A stretch of DNA of 32,847 nt from Aquabacterium sp. (GTDB lineage Bacteria; Pseudomonadota; Gammaproteobacteria; Burkholderiales; Burkholderiaceae_C), in assembly GCF_016234775.1 (NCBI RefSeq), contig NZ_JACRAH010000028.1, positions 1 to 32,847 of the forward strand, written 5' to 3'. Positions 1 to 10,009 of the stretch are shown here, one piece after another. A program made the translations under genes and the position numbers. The notes under the pieces were generated by a model. The model searched no databases, was not told the DNA's origin, and worked only from the letters and a program-made list of their open reading frames with translations. Within the stretch, counting starts at the first letter, position 1, and the number at the start of each line of letters is the position of its first letter.

Positions 1-188
1 AAGGCCAAGCCGATCACCAGCCAGACGGCATGGTCGGCAGGCAGCTTGCGGCGACGGATGGATGCTTTGCCTGTGGCGTTGAGCGCTTGCTCGATCCAGG
101 CGGGATCAATCAATGACCCCAACTGGGCCACCCCATCAGCTAGCAAGGTCGCCAACGTCTCATTCAGCGCATCTTGAAGCAAGCCCAT
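1..188 (-). CDS. IS4-family transposase, N-terminal fragment (runs off window)
   Basis: Only the first 62 codons are present. The translation starts MGLLQDALNETLATL and contains LIDPAWIEQALNATGKAS followed by a basic IRRRKLP stretch and HAVWLVIGLA. This is the pattern of the N-terminal domain of IS4-type DDE transposases, which sits before the RNase H-like catalytic core and helps bind the element ends. The ATG at 188 is the natural start because the terminal inverted repeat lies less than 80 bp upstream, as expected for this family. The catalytic residues are beyond the left edge, so intactness cannot be assessed. Confidence 0.82.
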   Translation of the reverse strand, partial: MGLLQDALNETLATLLADGVAQLGSLIDPAWIEQALNATGKASIRRRKLPADHAVWLVIGLA

Positions 189-193
189 GAAAT

Positions 194-224
194 AAAAAGG
201 GAACGTGAAACACGTTCCCTTTTT
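194..224. terminator. 14-bp perfect hairpin in the IS leader, terminator-like on both strands
   Basis: AAAAAGGGAACGTG (194-207) pairs perfectly with CACGTTCCCTTTTT (211-224) around an AAA loop. Each strand ends in five T residues, so it can act as an intrinsic terminator in both directions. It sits 5 bp upstream of the transposase start and inside the IS end. Stopping transcription that enters from flanking DNA, thereby keeping transposase low, is a known strategy of insertion sequences; its use here is inferred. Confidence 0.6.
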
Positions 225-246
225 ACAGCCTGTCAGATCACGCGAG

Positions 247-265
247 GCTTAACTGACTGGCATTG
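247..265. repeat. IS4-type terminal inverted repeat (one end)
   Basis: The segment reads GCTTAACTGACTGGCATTG on the plus strand. Its complement, AATGCCAGTCAGTTAAG, differs from the corresponding IS4 terminus in a GA/AG swap only (comparison from memory). It defines the right boundary of the element. The base pairs from 266 on would belong to the target site. Confidence 0.6.
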
Positions 266-303
266 GCCTTGTGGCGGGTTTTTTATTGCTCAGGCTGATT
301 CGT

Positions 304-2175
<1,872 letters not shown>

Positions 2176-2367
2176 GGGCACCTTCCAGTGCAGAAAAACA
2201 TCTAAGAGGTCAGGACCGTCTGGTTTGATTTGCGTTTGCAGGCATCCCGCGATCCATGAGATTGATTCTCCAGGCGGGAAGCGTTTTCTTGTCGTTAATA
2301 CGTCACGAACGGGCTGTAACGGCCAGTAAGATTTGGGATCAATTTGCTGAGGGTGTGAGTGCCTGCC

Positions 2368-3546
2368 TTAGCGAGGTATGTAACCGTGCGAATTCATCGT
2401 GGCGACACAAATTCCCAGTGTTTCCCCTGCCACGTCATCCCAGGTTCGTCCCATCCTGTGTGCGATGGCAGGACGGTCCCAAGTGGTGTCAAGTGCCTGG
2501 TCCAAGGCGAGTTGGAGTGCCTGGGCTTGTTTTGGGGGGCACAGTAGCCCGCAGTCTTCGTGCACAATTTCTGGTATGCCGCCCACTTGCGTCGCTACGA
2601 CGGGGCAGCCACAGGCCAGGGCTTCCACAAGCACATTGGGGTAACCCTCGGTCCAGCTTGGCAGGGTCAGCAAGTTGGCTGCGTTGAGCCATTTGGCGAT
2701 CTCGCCGGGCAGCAGGCCACCGGTAAGTTGCACGTGCGCCGTCAGATTACGCTGTTGAATCATCTGCTTGAGTTGGTCCTTGAAGGCGCCTTCGCCGATG
2801 ATGACCAGTTTGGTTGACGGCTTGGTTTTTCTGAGCGCGTCCGTGGCTTCGATGAGTTCTCGCAGCCCCTTGGCTTCAATCAGGCGGCCCACATACACCA
2901 TCAACATCGCGTCGGCAGGAACACCCAGCTCGGCACGGCATGTGGCGGTGTCTTGCGGGTAAAACACGCTGGTGTTAATGCCATTGACCACGGTGGCGCA
3001 GCGGTCTGGCTTCACGCCATATTCCTCGATGGCACGCTGGCGCATGTCTTGACTGACAAAGATGATGCGATCTGCGGCATGGAGGGTGCGGCGCGTCAGC
3101 CGTGCGTTGAGGCCGTGGCGATCGTTGATGTCCGTGCCGAGCGCACCCAGCACGGCCGGTAGCCCAAGTTGCCGGGCCGCATGCACGGCACCAGCGCCTT
3201 CCGGATAGACCCAGTATCCGATCACGATGTCTGGCGCAAATTGCCGTATGGGCTTGAGCAGGCGTTGGCCCGCCACCCAGCCATTGCTGACGCGAGAGAC
3301 CAGCGGCAGTGCAGGGTAGTTGACGGTTTCGACATCGATGCCTGGCAAGCTGTGGCCCGTTTGAGCGACCGTCGCCGGGTGCAGGCCAGGCTTGAGCCAA
3401 CTCGCTTGAGGGTACTGTGCCTGGGTCAGGAACACCTTGACGTCGGCGATGCGCGAGAGGGCTCGGGTGGTCTCGTAGATGAATCGTCCTCGGGTCATAT
3501 CCTGAGGGACGGGCAGAATGGGGGTGACGACGGCGATTCGCTTCAT
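2368..3546 (-). CDS. Glycosyltransferase family 4 (GT-B fold)
   Basis: The 392-aa product is a cytoplasmic retaining glycosyltransferase expected to add one sugar from a nucleotide donor to the growing lipid-linked polysaccharide unit. The N-terminus MKRIAVVTPILPVPQD is a typical first strand of the acceptor domain. The C-terminal donor domain holds MLMVYVGRLIEAKGLRELI and the conserved E-x7-E motif in PSWTEGYPNVLVEALACG, followed by PVVATQVGGIPEIV. The ATG at 3546 fits the family start; a GTG at 3564, directly after the previous stop codon, would add six residues. It is the seventh of seven closely spaced genes and lies 18 bp after the other GT4 gene. Donor and acceptor sugars cannot be read from the sequence. 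Confidence 0.88.
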   Translation of the reverse strand: MKRIAVVTPILPVPQDMTRGRFIYETTRALSRIADVKVFLTQAQYPQASWLKPGLHPATVAQTGHSLPGIDVETVNYPALPLVSRVSNGWVAGQRLLKPIRQFAPDIVIGYWVYPEGAGAVHAARQLGLPAVLGALGTDINDRHGLNARLTRRTLHAADRIIFVSQDMRQRAIEEYGVKPDRCATVVNGINTSVFYPQDTATCRAELGVPADAMLMVYVGRLIEAKGLRELIEATDALRKTKPSTKLVIIGEGAFKDQLKQMIQQRNLTAHVQLTGGLLPGEIAKWLNAANLLTLPSWTEGYPNVLVEALACGCPVVATQVGGIPEIVHEDCGLLCPPKQAQALQLALDQALDTTWDRPAIAHRMGRTWDDVAGETLGICVATMNSHGYIPR

Positions 3547-3564
3547 GTCGATGGCTGTTTCCAC

Positions 3565-4728
3565 TTACCGCAGTTGTTCATGGGCTTCGCCGTATAGCGA
3601 GGCGTATCGGGTTGTCAGTACATTCAGCGACGCGTTGGTTTGCGTCCAGGTTCTGGCCTGGCGAGCCAGTTGTGCCCTCAGTGCCTCATCGCCGACGAGG
3701 GCCATCAGCGCTTGCCGCAAGGCTTGTCCCTCTTGCAGATCAAAGAGCAGGCCCGTCTGGCCATGCTCGATGACCTCGATGTTGCCACCGACCTTGCTGG
3801 CCAATGAGGGCAGACCTGTGGCCATGGCTTCCAGCAGGGCAATGGAGACGCCTTCGGTGAGGGATGGCAGCGCAAAGATGTCCAGTGCTGGCAGCAGTTG
3901 CGCGACGTTCTCTCGCAGGCCCGCAAAGACAATGTGGTCAGCGACGCCGAGTTCGAACGCGAGCTTCTGCAAGGTGTCGCGTAAGGGGCCATCACCGATC
4001 AACACCAGCCTGGCGTCGGGGCGGGCGCGAAGCACGTCTGGCCAGAGCTTGATCAGTGTGGCGTGGTTTTTCAACTCAACCAGGCGCCCCACGCAGCCCA
4101 CCACCAGGTCCTGACTGGCCAGGCCAAGCGCCTGACGGGCCCAGGATCGCTTGTCTGGTGTGATGACGAAATGATCGATGGGAACGGCATTGAGTACCGT
4201 GCAGGCTTTGCTTGCGGGAACGATGCCCGTGGACACAAAGCGCTCGAACACTTGTCTGCCGACCATGGCAATGCGCTGACTTCGGCCCACTGACCACTTG
4301 AACAAGGCGCGCAGTCGACGGTTGTTGAGCCGCGTACCCATGTCATGACAGGTCACCACTTGCGCTACTTTGGGCCGCAGGCCGATGAGCGCGATGGCTG
4401 CGTAATAGCTGGGGACAAAGTTGTGTGCGTGTACGGTCCGTATGCCCGTGGACTTCAGGGTGTGGCGCAGCAGTTTGAGAACCTGCATGTCCAGGGTGCC
4501 CTGTTTGTGACCCACGATGACCGGTACGCCGGCATCTTCAAGGCATTGACGATAGCCCTGCGTGTCGTTGATGCTGAACACGGCCACGTTCCAGCCCGCC
4601 TGATGCTGCGCAATGGCTAGATCGTTGACGAGGCGCTCCAGCCCGCCACGCTCCAGCGAGTCGACAACGTGGAGCACAGAGGGCGGAGGAGTGTGGGCGG
4701 GCGTGGGCAAGGCAGTGCTCGGGGGCAT
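3565..4728 (-). CDS. Glycosyltransferase family 4 (GT-B fold)
   Basis: The product is 387 aa from the ATG at 4728. It contains the acceptor-domain start SVLHVVDSLERGGLERLVNDLA, cut here to LHVVDSLERGGLERL, a pattern typical of GT4 enzymes with the GG loop. The donor domain has VVGCVGRLVELKNHATLI and the E-x7-E motif PSLTEGVSIALLEAMATG. It should transfer a second sugar in assembly of the polysaccharide repeat. A TTG at 4767 would add 13 residues and overlap the polymerase gene by 17 bp; neither start has a convincing ribosome binding site, so the N-terminus is uncertain. The gene sits between the polymerase and the other GT4 gene in the same operon. Confidence 0.88.
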   Translation of the reverse strand: MPPSTALPTPAHTPPPSVLHVVDSLERGGLERLVNDLAIAQHQAGWNVAVFSINDTQGYRQCLEDAGVPVIVGHKQGTLDMQVLKLLRHTLKSTGIRTVHAHNFVPSYYAAIALIGLRPKVAQVVTCHDMGTRLNNRRLRALFKWSVGRSQRIAMVGRQVFERFVSTGIVPASKACTVLNAVPIDHFVITPDKRSWARQALGLASQDLVVGCVGRLVELKNHATLIKLWPDVLRARPDARLVLIGDGPLRDTLQKLAFELGVADHIVFAGLRENVAQLLPALDIFALPSLTEGVSIALLEAMATGLPSLASKVGGNIEVIEHGQTGLLFDLQEGQALRQALMALVGDEALRAQLARQARTWTQTNASLNVLTTRYASLYGEAHEQLR

Positions 4729-4750
4729 GTTGAACAATGTTGGCGTGTGC

Positions 4751-6109
4751 TCAGACGCTGCGACCAACCGTCATGGTCTTGATCATGACGATGCCCCAGA
4801 TCGCCATGATGGAGATGAACATCATCAGCACTGTGCGGCCTCGCCACAGCATGGGCGCAGCCAGTTCTTTGGCTGCAGGTGTGTTGCTGACCTGCATTTT
4901 GCCGGCATGCCAGACACCCAGGCAGAAGATGAGCAGGATAAACAGCGGTGGCTCGAAGGCCCGCGACAGGAACATGCCACAGGTAAAAAAGCCAAAAATC
5001 GATGTGCGCAAGCGGATCAGCCAGGTGTGCTCGTCCGCATTGGCCGGCACGAGCTTGATGGCCTGCGAGAGCTGCTTGAAGGTGAGGATGATCAACCCCA
5101 GCCAGATCCAGTAGCCCACGAAGCCGATCTCACCGAAGGTCACGACCAGGATGTTGTGGGCTGTGTGGGAGTGGTGCTCGGAGAAGCGTTGGTACCCAAC
5201 GCCCAGGATGGGGTAGTTGCGGAGCATGACCAGCCCCTCGCTCCAGGCGTCAATGCGCCCGCCGGCAGACTCTTCATTGGCGGAGTAGGCTCGCCCGCCG
5301 GTGAAGTTGAAGGCCATGGCCCCCATGGCCATGGTGCCCAGCAGCAGCCCTGTCTTGAGGGTGCCCAGGCGTTCCTTGATATTGAAGAAGAACAGGGCAG
5401 CCAGGCCCAGCAGGGAGCCGCGCGAGTGGGTCAAGAAAATCGTGTAAAGCAAGATGCCCGCGGGCAGCCCCAGAAACAGCAGGTTTCGAAGGTGTCGTCT
5501 GGCTTGATAGAAGGCAAACAGCACGGGCATGAAGCACACGATGGTTTGCGCAAAATCATTGGGGTCAGCCAGGAATCCCACGCTGCGCACGCGCCACAGA
5601 TAGCGGCCGCTGGTGTCCAGCGCAGGTATTTCATTGACATCCATGGCGGCCAGTTCGGCCGAGTCATCCGAGCCATGCTGCTTGAGGATGAGCACGTCTT
5701 TCATGAAGCCGGTGTGGAAACAGGCAATGCTCATGCAACTGAGCACGACAAGGCTGGCCACGATGACAGCCCCTGTGATCTTCACGCGCTTGAGACTGGT
5801 CAGATTCAGGCCGGATATCAGGAAGAGCAGTACGGTGGGCAGGAAGGAGACGAGCGAGTTCATGCCGTTCCCGAAGCCCTCCACCATGGTGACTGACATC
5901 GTGACTGCGAGCAGCAGCGCCCATATCAAGCGGATATGTTGACCCGTCAGGATGCCGCCCCCTGCTTTTCGGGTGGTGACCAGGGACATGACCAGGACGA
6001 TCATGAGCAGAATGAGCATGGGCCGATAGACCGCGAGTTCGGGGGCGAACAGGTCGAAGGGGCGCAGGTAGCTCAGCGCCATCAGCAACAGATACAGCTT
6101 GAAGGTCAT
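4751..6109 (-). CDS. O-antigen ligase/polymerase (Wzy-type) membrane protein
   Basis: The 452-aa product is almost entirely hydrophobic, with about ten or more membrane segments. A central periplasmic region ends before FLTHSRGSLLGLAALFFF, which matches the conserved SRG segment of the Wzy_C/O-antigen ligase family. A further family feature is GVGYQRFSEHHSHTAHN, with histidines in the second large loop. It should join polysaccharide repeat units, or ligate a glycan, at the periplasmic face of the inner membrane. Together with the flippase two genes upstream this indicates a Wzx/Wzy-dependent route. Its ATG overlaps the stop of the acyltransferase gene by four bases (ATGA), which suggests translational coupling. 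Polymerase and ligase cannot be told apart by sequence alone. Confidence 0.85.
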   Translation of the reverse strand: MTFKLYLLLMALSYLRPFDLFAPELAVYRPMLILLMIVLVMSLVTTRKAGGGILTGQHIRLIWALLLAVTMSVTMVEGFGNGMNSLVSFLPTVLLFLISGLNLTSLKRVKITGAVIVASLVVLSCMSIACFHTGFMKDVLILKQHGSDDSAELAAMDVNEIPALDTSGRYLWRVRSVGFLADPNDFAQTIVCFMPVLFAFYQARRHLRNLLFLGLPAGILLYTIFLTHSRGSLLGLAALFFFNIKERLGTLKTGLLLGTMAMGAMAFNFTGGRAYSANEESAGGRIDAWSEGLVMLRNYPILGVGYQRFSEHHSHTAHNILVVTFGEIGFVGYWIWLGLIILTFKQLSQAIKLVPANADEHTWLIRLRTSIFGFFTCGMFLSRAFEPPLFILLIFCLGVWHAGKMQVSNTPAAKELAAPMLWRGRTVLMMFISIMAIWGIVMIKTMTVGRSV

Positions 6110-7236
6110 GCCGTTGATCGGTTGGGCTCAGGCGTCGGGTGGAGCTTCTCCCTCAGCTTGAGGAAGGGCTTTTCAATCAGGCGATACGATAACCAGGCAG
6201 CCACGAAGCTCAGCAGGAGATTGAGCGGAAAGCCGGTCAGCCAATGATCCAGGTGGAAGTACAGGAAGGGCTCTTGCCACAGGTAGAGCGAGTAGCTCAT
6301 CGTACCAACCCACACCATGGGCCGCCAGTTGAGGATCTGGCCGGCCCAGGTGTTCGGGCTGCGGATGACGTGCTGCAGCACGATGATGATGCCCAGATTG
6401 CTGAAGACCTGACCCACGATGTAGGCGAATGGCCGAGAGACCAGTGCGGAGCCATAGCCCATGGCAAGTAAGCCCGCACCGACCATCAGCGGGAGCAGCG
6501 GGTGCATCAAGAAGCGCAGGGCGAGCCTTGATTGGCCGATTTGCTGGTGTAGCAAAGCGGCCAGGCAGCCAGTGGCCAGCGCGTCGGCAATGGCCTGAAA
6601 TTCGCGGTTCATGGCGATCTCTGGTGCATCCCCCCATGTGTACATGGCCGCACGGATGACCGGGCAGGCCAGCATGGCAGCGACGCAGGCCCAGCGCCCG
6701 TGAGCCTTGCCGAGATACAGCAGGACGAATGGCCAGAGCAGGTAGAACTGCTCTTCCACCGACAGTGACCACAAATGGTTGTAGTACCAGTTGTAGTCGT
6801 GGTTGTAATTGGCGGTGAAGGTCAGCGCGTGGAGCAAGTCGGGGAGGGCGCTTTCAGCCGTGGTCTTGGTGGCGATATGAAAGCTCAAATCTATCCAGCC
6901 CGCCAGGTGGCAAGCCCAGATCACACCGATGTACACCAGGGCAGCGGGAAGGATGCGATACGCGCGACGGATGTAGAAGTGCCGCAGGTTGATCTGGCCG
7001 TGGCGCGCATGTTCACGCATCAGCAGCGAGGTGATCAGAAAGCCTGAGATCAAAAAGAAGAAGCGCACCCCGATGTTGCCCAAGGAGGTGATGATGGGGC
7101 GGTCCATCCATGCGGGCGCGCCGTGTGTGGCAGCAACATGTCCGATCAGAACCAGTGCGACCGAGAATGCTCTGAGGCCATCCAGGGACGGAATGTGCGA
7201 AGCCAGTTTGGTGCCGGATGCGGACTGCACGCTCAT
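6106..7236 (-). CDS. Acyltransferase family 3 (OafA-like) membrane protein
   Basis: The 376-aa integral membrane protein begins with the family signature IPSLDGLRAFSVALVLIGHV, including the DGLRA motif at 19-23 and the likely catalytic His33. A second typical element is RRAYRILPAALVYIGV, and about ten hydrophobic segments follow. Proteins of this family move an acetyl or other acyl group across the inner membrane onto a sugar hydroxyl. In this operon the natural acceptor is the polysaccharide repeat unit, so the product is expected to be O-acylated. The C-terminal soluble SGNH domain present in some relatives is absent. It lies 39 bp after the flippase gene and overlaps the polymerase start by four bases. 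Confidence 0.9.
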   Translation of the reverse strand: MSVQSASGTKLASHIPSLDGLRAFSVALVLIGHVAATHGAPAWMDRPIITSLGNIGVRFFFLISGFLITSLLMREHARHGQINLRHFYIRRAYRILPAALVYIGVIWACHLAGWIDLSFHIATKTTAESALPDLLHALTFTANYNHDYNWYYNHLWSLSVEEQFYLLWPFVLLYLGKAHGRWACVAAMLACPVIRAAMYTWGDAPEIAMNREFQAIADALATGCLAALLHQQIGQSRLALRFLMHPLLPLMVGAGLLAMGYGSALVSRPFAYIVGQVFSNLGIIIVLQHVIRSPNTWAGQILNWRPMVWVGTMSYSLYLWQEPFLYFHLDHWLTGFPLNLLLSFVAAWLSYRLIEKPFLKLREKLHPTPEPNRSTA

Positions 7237-7275
7237 GATGATGGCTACTGTTTCTTGGTAGGTTGGTGGACGGCG

Positions 7276-8808
7276 TTAGCGTGCCAGACGCAGCACATGC
7301 TGGACCCACCCCAGATAGCGTGGGCGTCGCTGCGCCATGCTGGCAACGTACGCCAGCTCGTCGGCATGCCACACCTTGACGGACAGGCTGATCAGCACGA
7401 ATGCCACACCGTAGATGATGCCTGGCACCCAGCGCTGCACCACGCCTTCGGTGAACAGATATATCAAGGTGGCGGGCACGATAGCCAGACCGGCGGCCAG
7501 GTACTGTCGAGCGAGTTCCAGCCAGGGAATGCTCAGGCCCGTATACAACTTGATGCCCACGACGATCACGGCATACGACAGCACGCCTGATATGGTGGAC
7601 GCCAATGCGGCCCCGATCAGGCCATAGTGCGGGATCAAGACGACGGCCATGATGGCCGAGATGAGGAAGGAGAGCACCGATACCCCGACGCGAAAGCGCT
7701 GGTTGTCGCTGTTGGTCAGGATGGCGGACGCGGCGCCGTTGATCATCAGGACGCCGGCCGTCAGCAGGAAAATGCGCAGCACGGGAATGGCCGGGGTGTA
7801 GCGTTCGCCATACATCAATGTGACCAGTGCCTCCGACCAGAAGCAGCCGCCACCGGCAAGGAGTAAACCGACGAATTGGTAGTAGCGGGTGGCGTTTTCA
7901 AAGATGCGTCGCACTTGCGTCGGATCACCGCTGCCAAAGGCGTAGCCCATGAGCGGCATGATGACGGTGGCCAGCCCGGCTACAAGCAATTCGATGCCGC
8001 CACGGGACAGGCCCATGGCAACGGCGAGATAGCCCATGTCGGCGTCACCCAGCCAACGGTTGGTCAGCAGGATTTCAACTGTGCGGGCGCCGGCTGCGCT
8101 GATCAGGGCCAGCAGGATGGTCCACCACAGGTGGGGTTTCAACTTGTCGAGCACCGTCGGCTCGGGCATCTTGTCGCTGGCCTTGATGGCGTGCTTGCGC
8201 AGCAGCCAGACCGAGCAGGCCCAGTACATGATGCTGGTGCATGCGAAGGCAAGCAGGTAGCCCATGAGCGGAGCGCCCGACAGGTAGAGCAGCAGCACGA
8301 GGACGGCGCTGAACATCGTGGATACGACGTTGGTGATGCCCTCGATGTTGAATGCCCCATAGCCCTTGGCCATGGCCGTATTGAACAGGGACCAGGCCTT
8401 GAACCCGAATGACACGATGACCAGGCCCAGGAGTGCGCCCATGTGGCCGTCCCAGCCTGCAGGCTTGGCCAGCGGCACAAAGATGCAGGCGGCCAGCACG
8501 GTCAGTAGCAGGGACAGCTTTTGCCAGCGCCCCAGCCAGCCATGCACTTGCGAGGCCAGATCGCGGTCGCCGCGCCCCATGCTTTCCGATATGAACTTGA
8601 TGCCGGTGCCGGTCAGGCCGTGATTGCCCAGCATGATCAGCATGCCGGCGAGCCAGACGACATAGGCATATTGCCCGTAAGCTGAAGGGCCCAGGTGGCG
8701 CGCGATCAGGACGCTCAACAGCAGGCCTAACGCGTAGGTGATGTAAGCGGACGCTGTGGCGAATACGGCAGCCTTGAGAACGGCCACGCGGCCGAAAGCT
8801 TCTTTCAT
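7276..8808 (-). CDS. Polysaccharide flippase (Wzx/PST family)
   Basis: The 510-aa product has 12-14 predicted membrane segments in two halves. The start, ATASAYITYALGLLLSVLIARHLGPSAYGQYAYV (positions 17-50; core IARHLGPSAYGQY), is typical of the oligosaccharide flippase/PST branch of the MOP superfamily. It should turn undecaprenyl-linked repeat units from the cytoplasmic to the periplasmic leaflet for the polymerase. The ATG at 8808 follows the stop of the GT2 gene by 7 bp, which leaves it well inside the operon. Substrate identity cannot be told from sequence. Assignment to Wzx rather than another MOP exporter rests on the neighbouring glycosyltransferases and polymerase. Confidence 0.88.
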   Translation of the reverse strand: MKEAFGRVAVLKAAVFATASAYITYALGLLLSVLIARHLGPSAYGQYAYVVWLAGMLIMLGNHGLTGTGIKFISESMGRGDRDLASQVHGWLGRWQKLSLLLTVLAACIFVPLAKPAGWDGHMGALLGLVIVSFGFKAWSLFNTAMAKGYGAFNIEGITNVVSTMFSAVLVLLLYLSGAPLMGYLLAFACTSIMYWACSVWLLRKHAIKASDKMPEPTVLDKLKPHLWWTILLALISAAGARTVEILLTNRWLGDADMGYLAVAMGLSRGGIELLVAGLATVIMPLMGYAFGSGDPTQVRRIFENATRYYQFVGLLLAGGGCFWSEALVTLMYGERYTPAIPVLRIFLLTAGVLMINGAASAILTNSDNQRFRVGVSVLSFLISAIMAVVLIPHYGLIGAALASTISGVLSYAVIVVGIKLYTGLSIPWLELARQYLAAGLAIVPATLIYLFTEGVVQRWVPGIIYGVAFVLISLSVKVWHADELAYVASMAQRRPRYLGWVQHVLRLAR

Positions 8809-8815
8809 GGCGCGC

Positions 8816-10009
8816 TTACCTTGCCGTGCGACGCCAGGTGCCGCGTTGTGTGCCTTTCATGTATCGCAGGGATGCAATCAGAAAGGCCCAGTTCAGCGCA
8901 AAGAAGAAGGTCGGGAGTTTGGCCGGCCCGGGAACGGTTTCTCCGCGGGCGCTTCGCCGATATAGCGCGCCCACGATGGCATAGGTGGCAATTTGCAGAC
9001 CTGCCATCACTTGCCAGCATGTACTTTGCGGGGCCAGGCCGATGGAGATCAGCAAGGCCAGCAGCAGCAGATGGGGGGTCACCCAGCGCAGCACTTTGTG
9101 CGAGAGGTAGGTGAAGCGCGTGGCCGGATTCGTTTTCAGCAGGAACTCGGGGTGATCAAACAAGGCTTGAAAGTTGCCGACGCCTATACGCAATCGGCGG
9201 TGATACTCTTCGCTGATGTCATCGGGCGTGTCTTCTTCAGCCCAGGCGGAGGGGTCATAGACCAGGCGGTGGCCGGTAACGGGCACGTGCATGCCAATGC
9301 AGAAGTCGTCACAGATTTCCTGCGGCCTCAAGGCTGGCCACAAAGGTCTGCGAATCGCGTAGATGGCCCCGTTGGCGCCGAGCAGCCCACCAATACGGCC
9401 CTCGAAAAACTTCAAGGCTTGTTCGATGCGCCAGTAGAGGCTGTCCTGATTCTGACCCTTGTTGCCACGCAGGCGCAATTCACCGGTCACGCCACCGACT
9501 TGAGGATCGGCGAACCACCGGACAAGTCGGCGAATGGCCTGAGGATCGAAAAACGTGTTGGCATCCGAGAAGACGACCAAAGGCTCTGTCACGCGATCAC
9601 GCAGGTCGTTGAGGACGGATGCCTTGCCTCGATTCACCTCAAACAGGTGAAGATGCAGGCGCTCGTCGGTGAACTGCCTGAGGATGTCGGCTGTGCGGTC
9701 TTTGCTGCCATCTGATCCGATATAGATGCGCAGCCTGTCTGGCGGGTAGTCCTGGTCCAGCAGGTTCTTGACCCGGTCTGCAATATGTCGCTCCTCGTTG
9801 TAGGCAGCGATCACCACCGCGACAGCAGGCAAGTCGGTCACGTTGGCGACCCGGCGATCGTCCTTGCGGGCGATGTAGCGCAGGTCGCGCATCAATTGGC
9901 CCCATGCGGACCACAGGCCGAGCACGACAGGGTAGCCGGCGTAGGTGTACACCACCAGCGCCCAGCACGCCACTGCCAAGAGGGCCAGAGCGTCCATCAA
10001 AGCGCTCAT
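8816..10009 (-). CDS. Membrane glycosyltransferase family 2
   Basis: The 397-aa protein has one N-terminal membrane segment (about 5-30) and two or three C-terminal ones, flanking a cytoplasmic GT-A domain. Visible motifs are AVVIAAYNEERHIADRV, IYIGSDGSKDRT (nucleotide-sugar binding), VVFSDANTFFDP (the D-x-D region) and later CDDFCIGMHV and SEEYHRRLRIGVGNFQAL, the latter in the place of the Q/RxxRW-type motif of processive-like enzymes. This layout resembles IcaA/cellulose-synthase-like GT2 proteins, so it may act early in, or polymerise part of, the glycan. The ATG overlaps the stop of the deacetylase-like gene by four bases. The initiating enzyme of the pathway is not recognisable elsewhere in the window, but nothing shows that this one takes that role. 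Confidence 0.88.
   Translation of the reverse strand: MSALMDALALLAVACWALVVYTYAGYPVVLGLWSAWGQLMRDLRYIARKDDRRVANVTDLPAVAVVIAAYNEERHIADRVKNLLDQDYPPDRLRIYIGSDGSKDRTADILRQFTDERLHLHLFEVNRGKASVLNDLRDRVTEPLVVFSDANTFFDPQAIRRLVRWFADPQVGGVTGELRLRGNKGQNQDSLYWRIEQALKFFEGRIGGLLGANGAIYAIRRPLWPALRPQEICDDFCIGMHVPVTGHRLVYDPSAWAEEDTPDDISEEYHRRLRIGVGNFQALFDHPEFLLKTNPATRFTYLSHKVLRWVTPHLLLLALLISIGLAPQSTCWQVMAGLQIATYAIVGALYRRSARGETVPGPAKLPTFFFALNWAFLIASLRYMKGTQRGTWRRTAR

Larger units (their letters stand above)
1..265 (-). mobile_element. IS4-family insertion sequence, 5' end only
   Basis: This is the transposase-proximal end of an insertion sequence that continues past the left edge. Two independent signs support it. 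A transposase N-terminus is read leftward from 188. On the minus strand the outer end reads CAATGCCAGTCAGTTAAGCC (down from 265), which closely resembles the terminal repeat of IS4 (TAATGCCGATCAGTTAAGG, from memory). The outer boundary is therefore placed near 265. The other end and the target duplication are outside the window, so completeness cannot be judged. Confidence 0.8.

Noticed and set aside
4613..5896. A 427-codon plus-strand frame opposite the polymerase gene
   Set aside because: The product is very rich in His, Gln and Asp, as expected from reading a membrane-protein gene backwards, and the minus-strand gene is clearly real.
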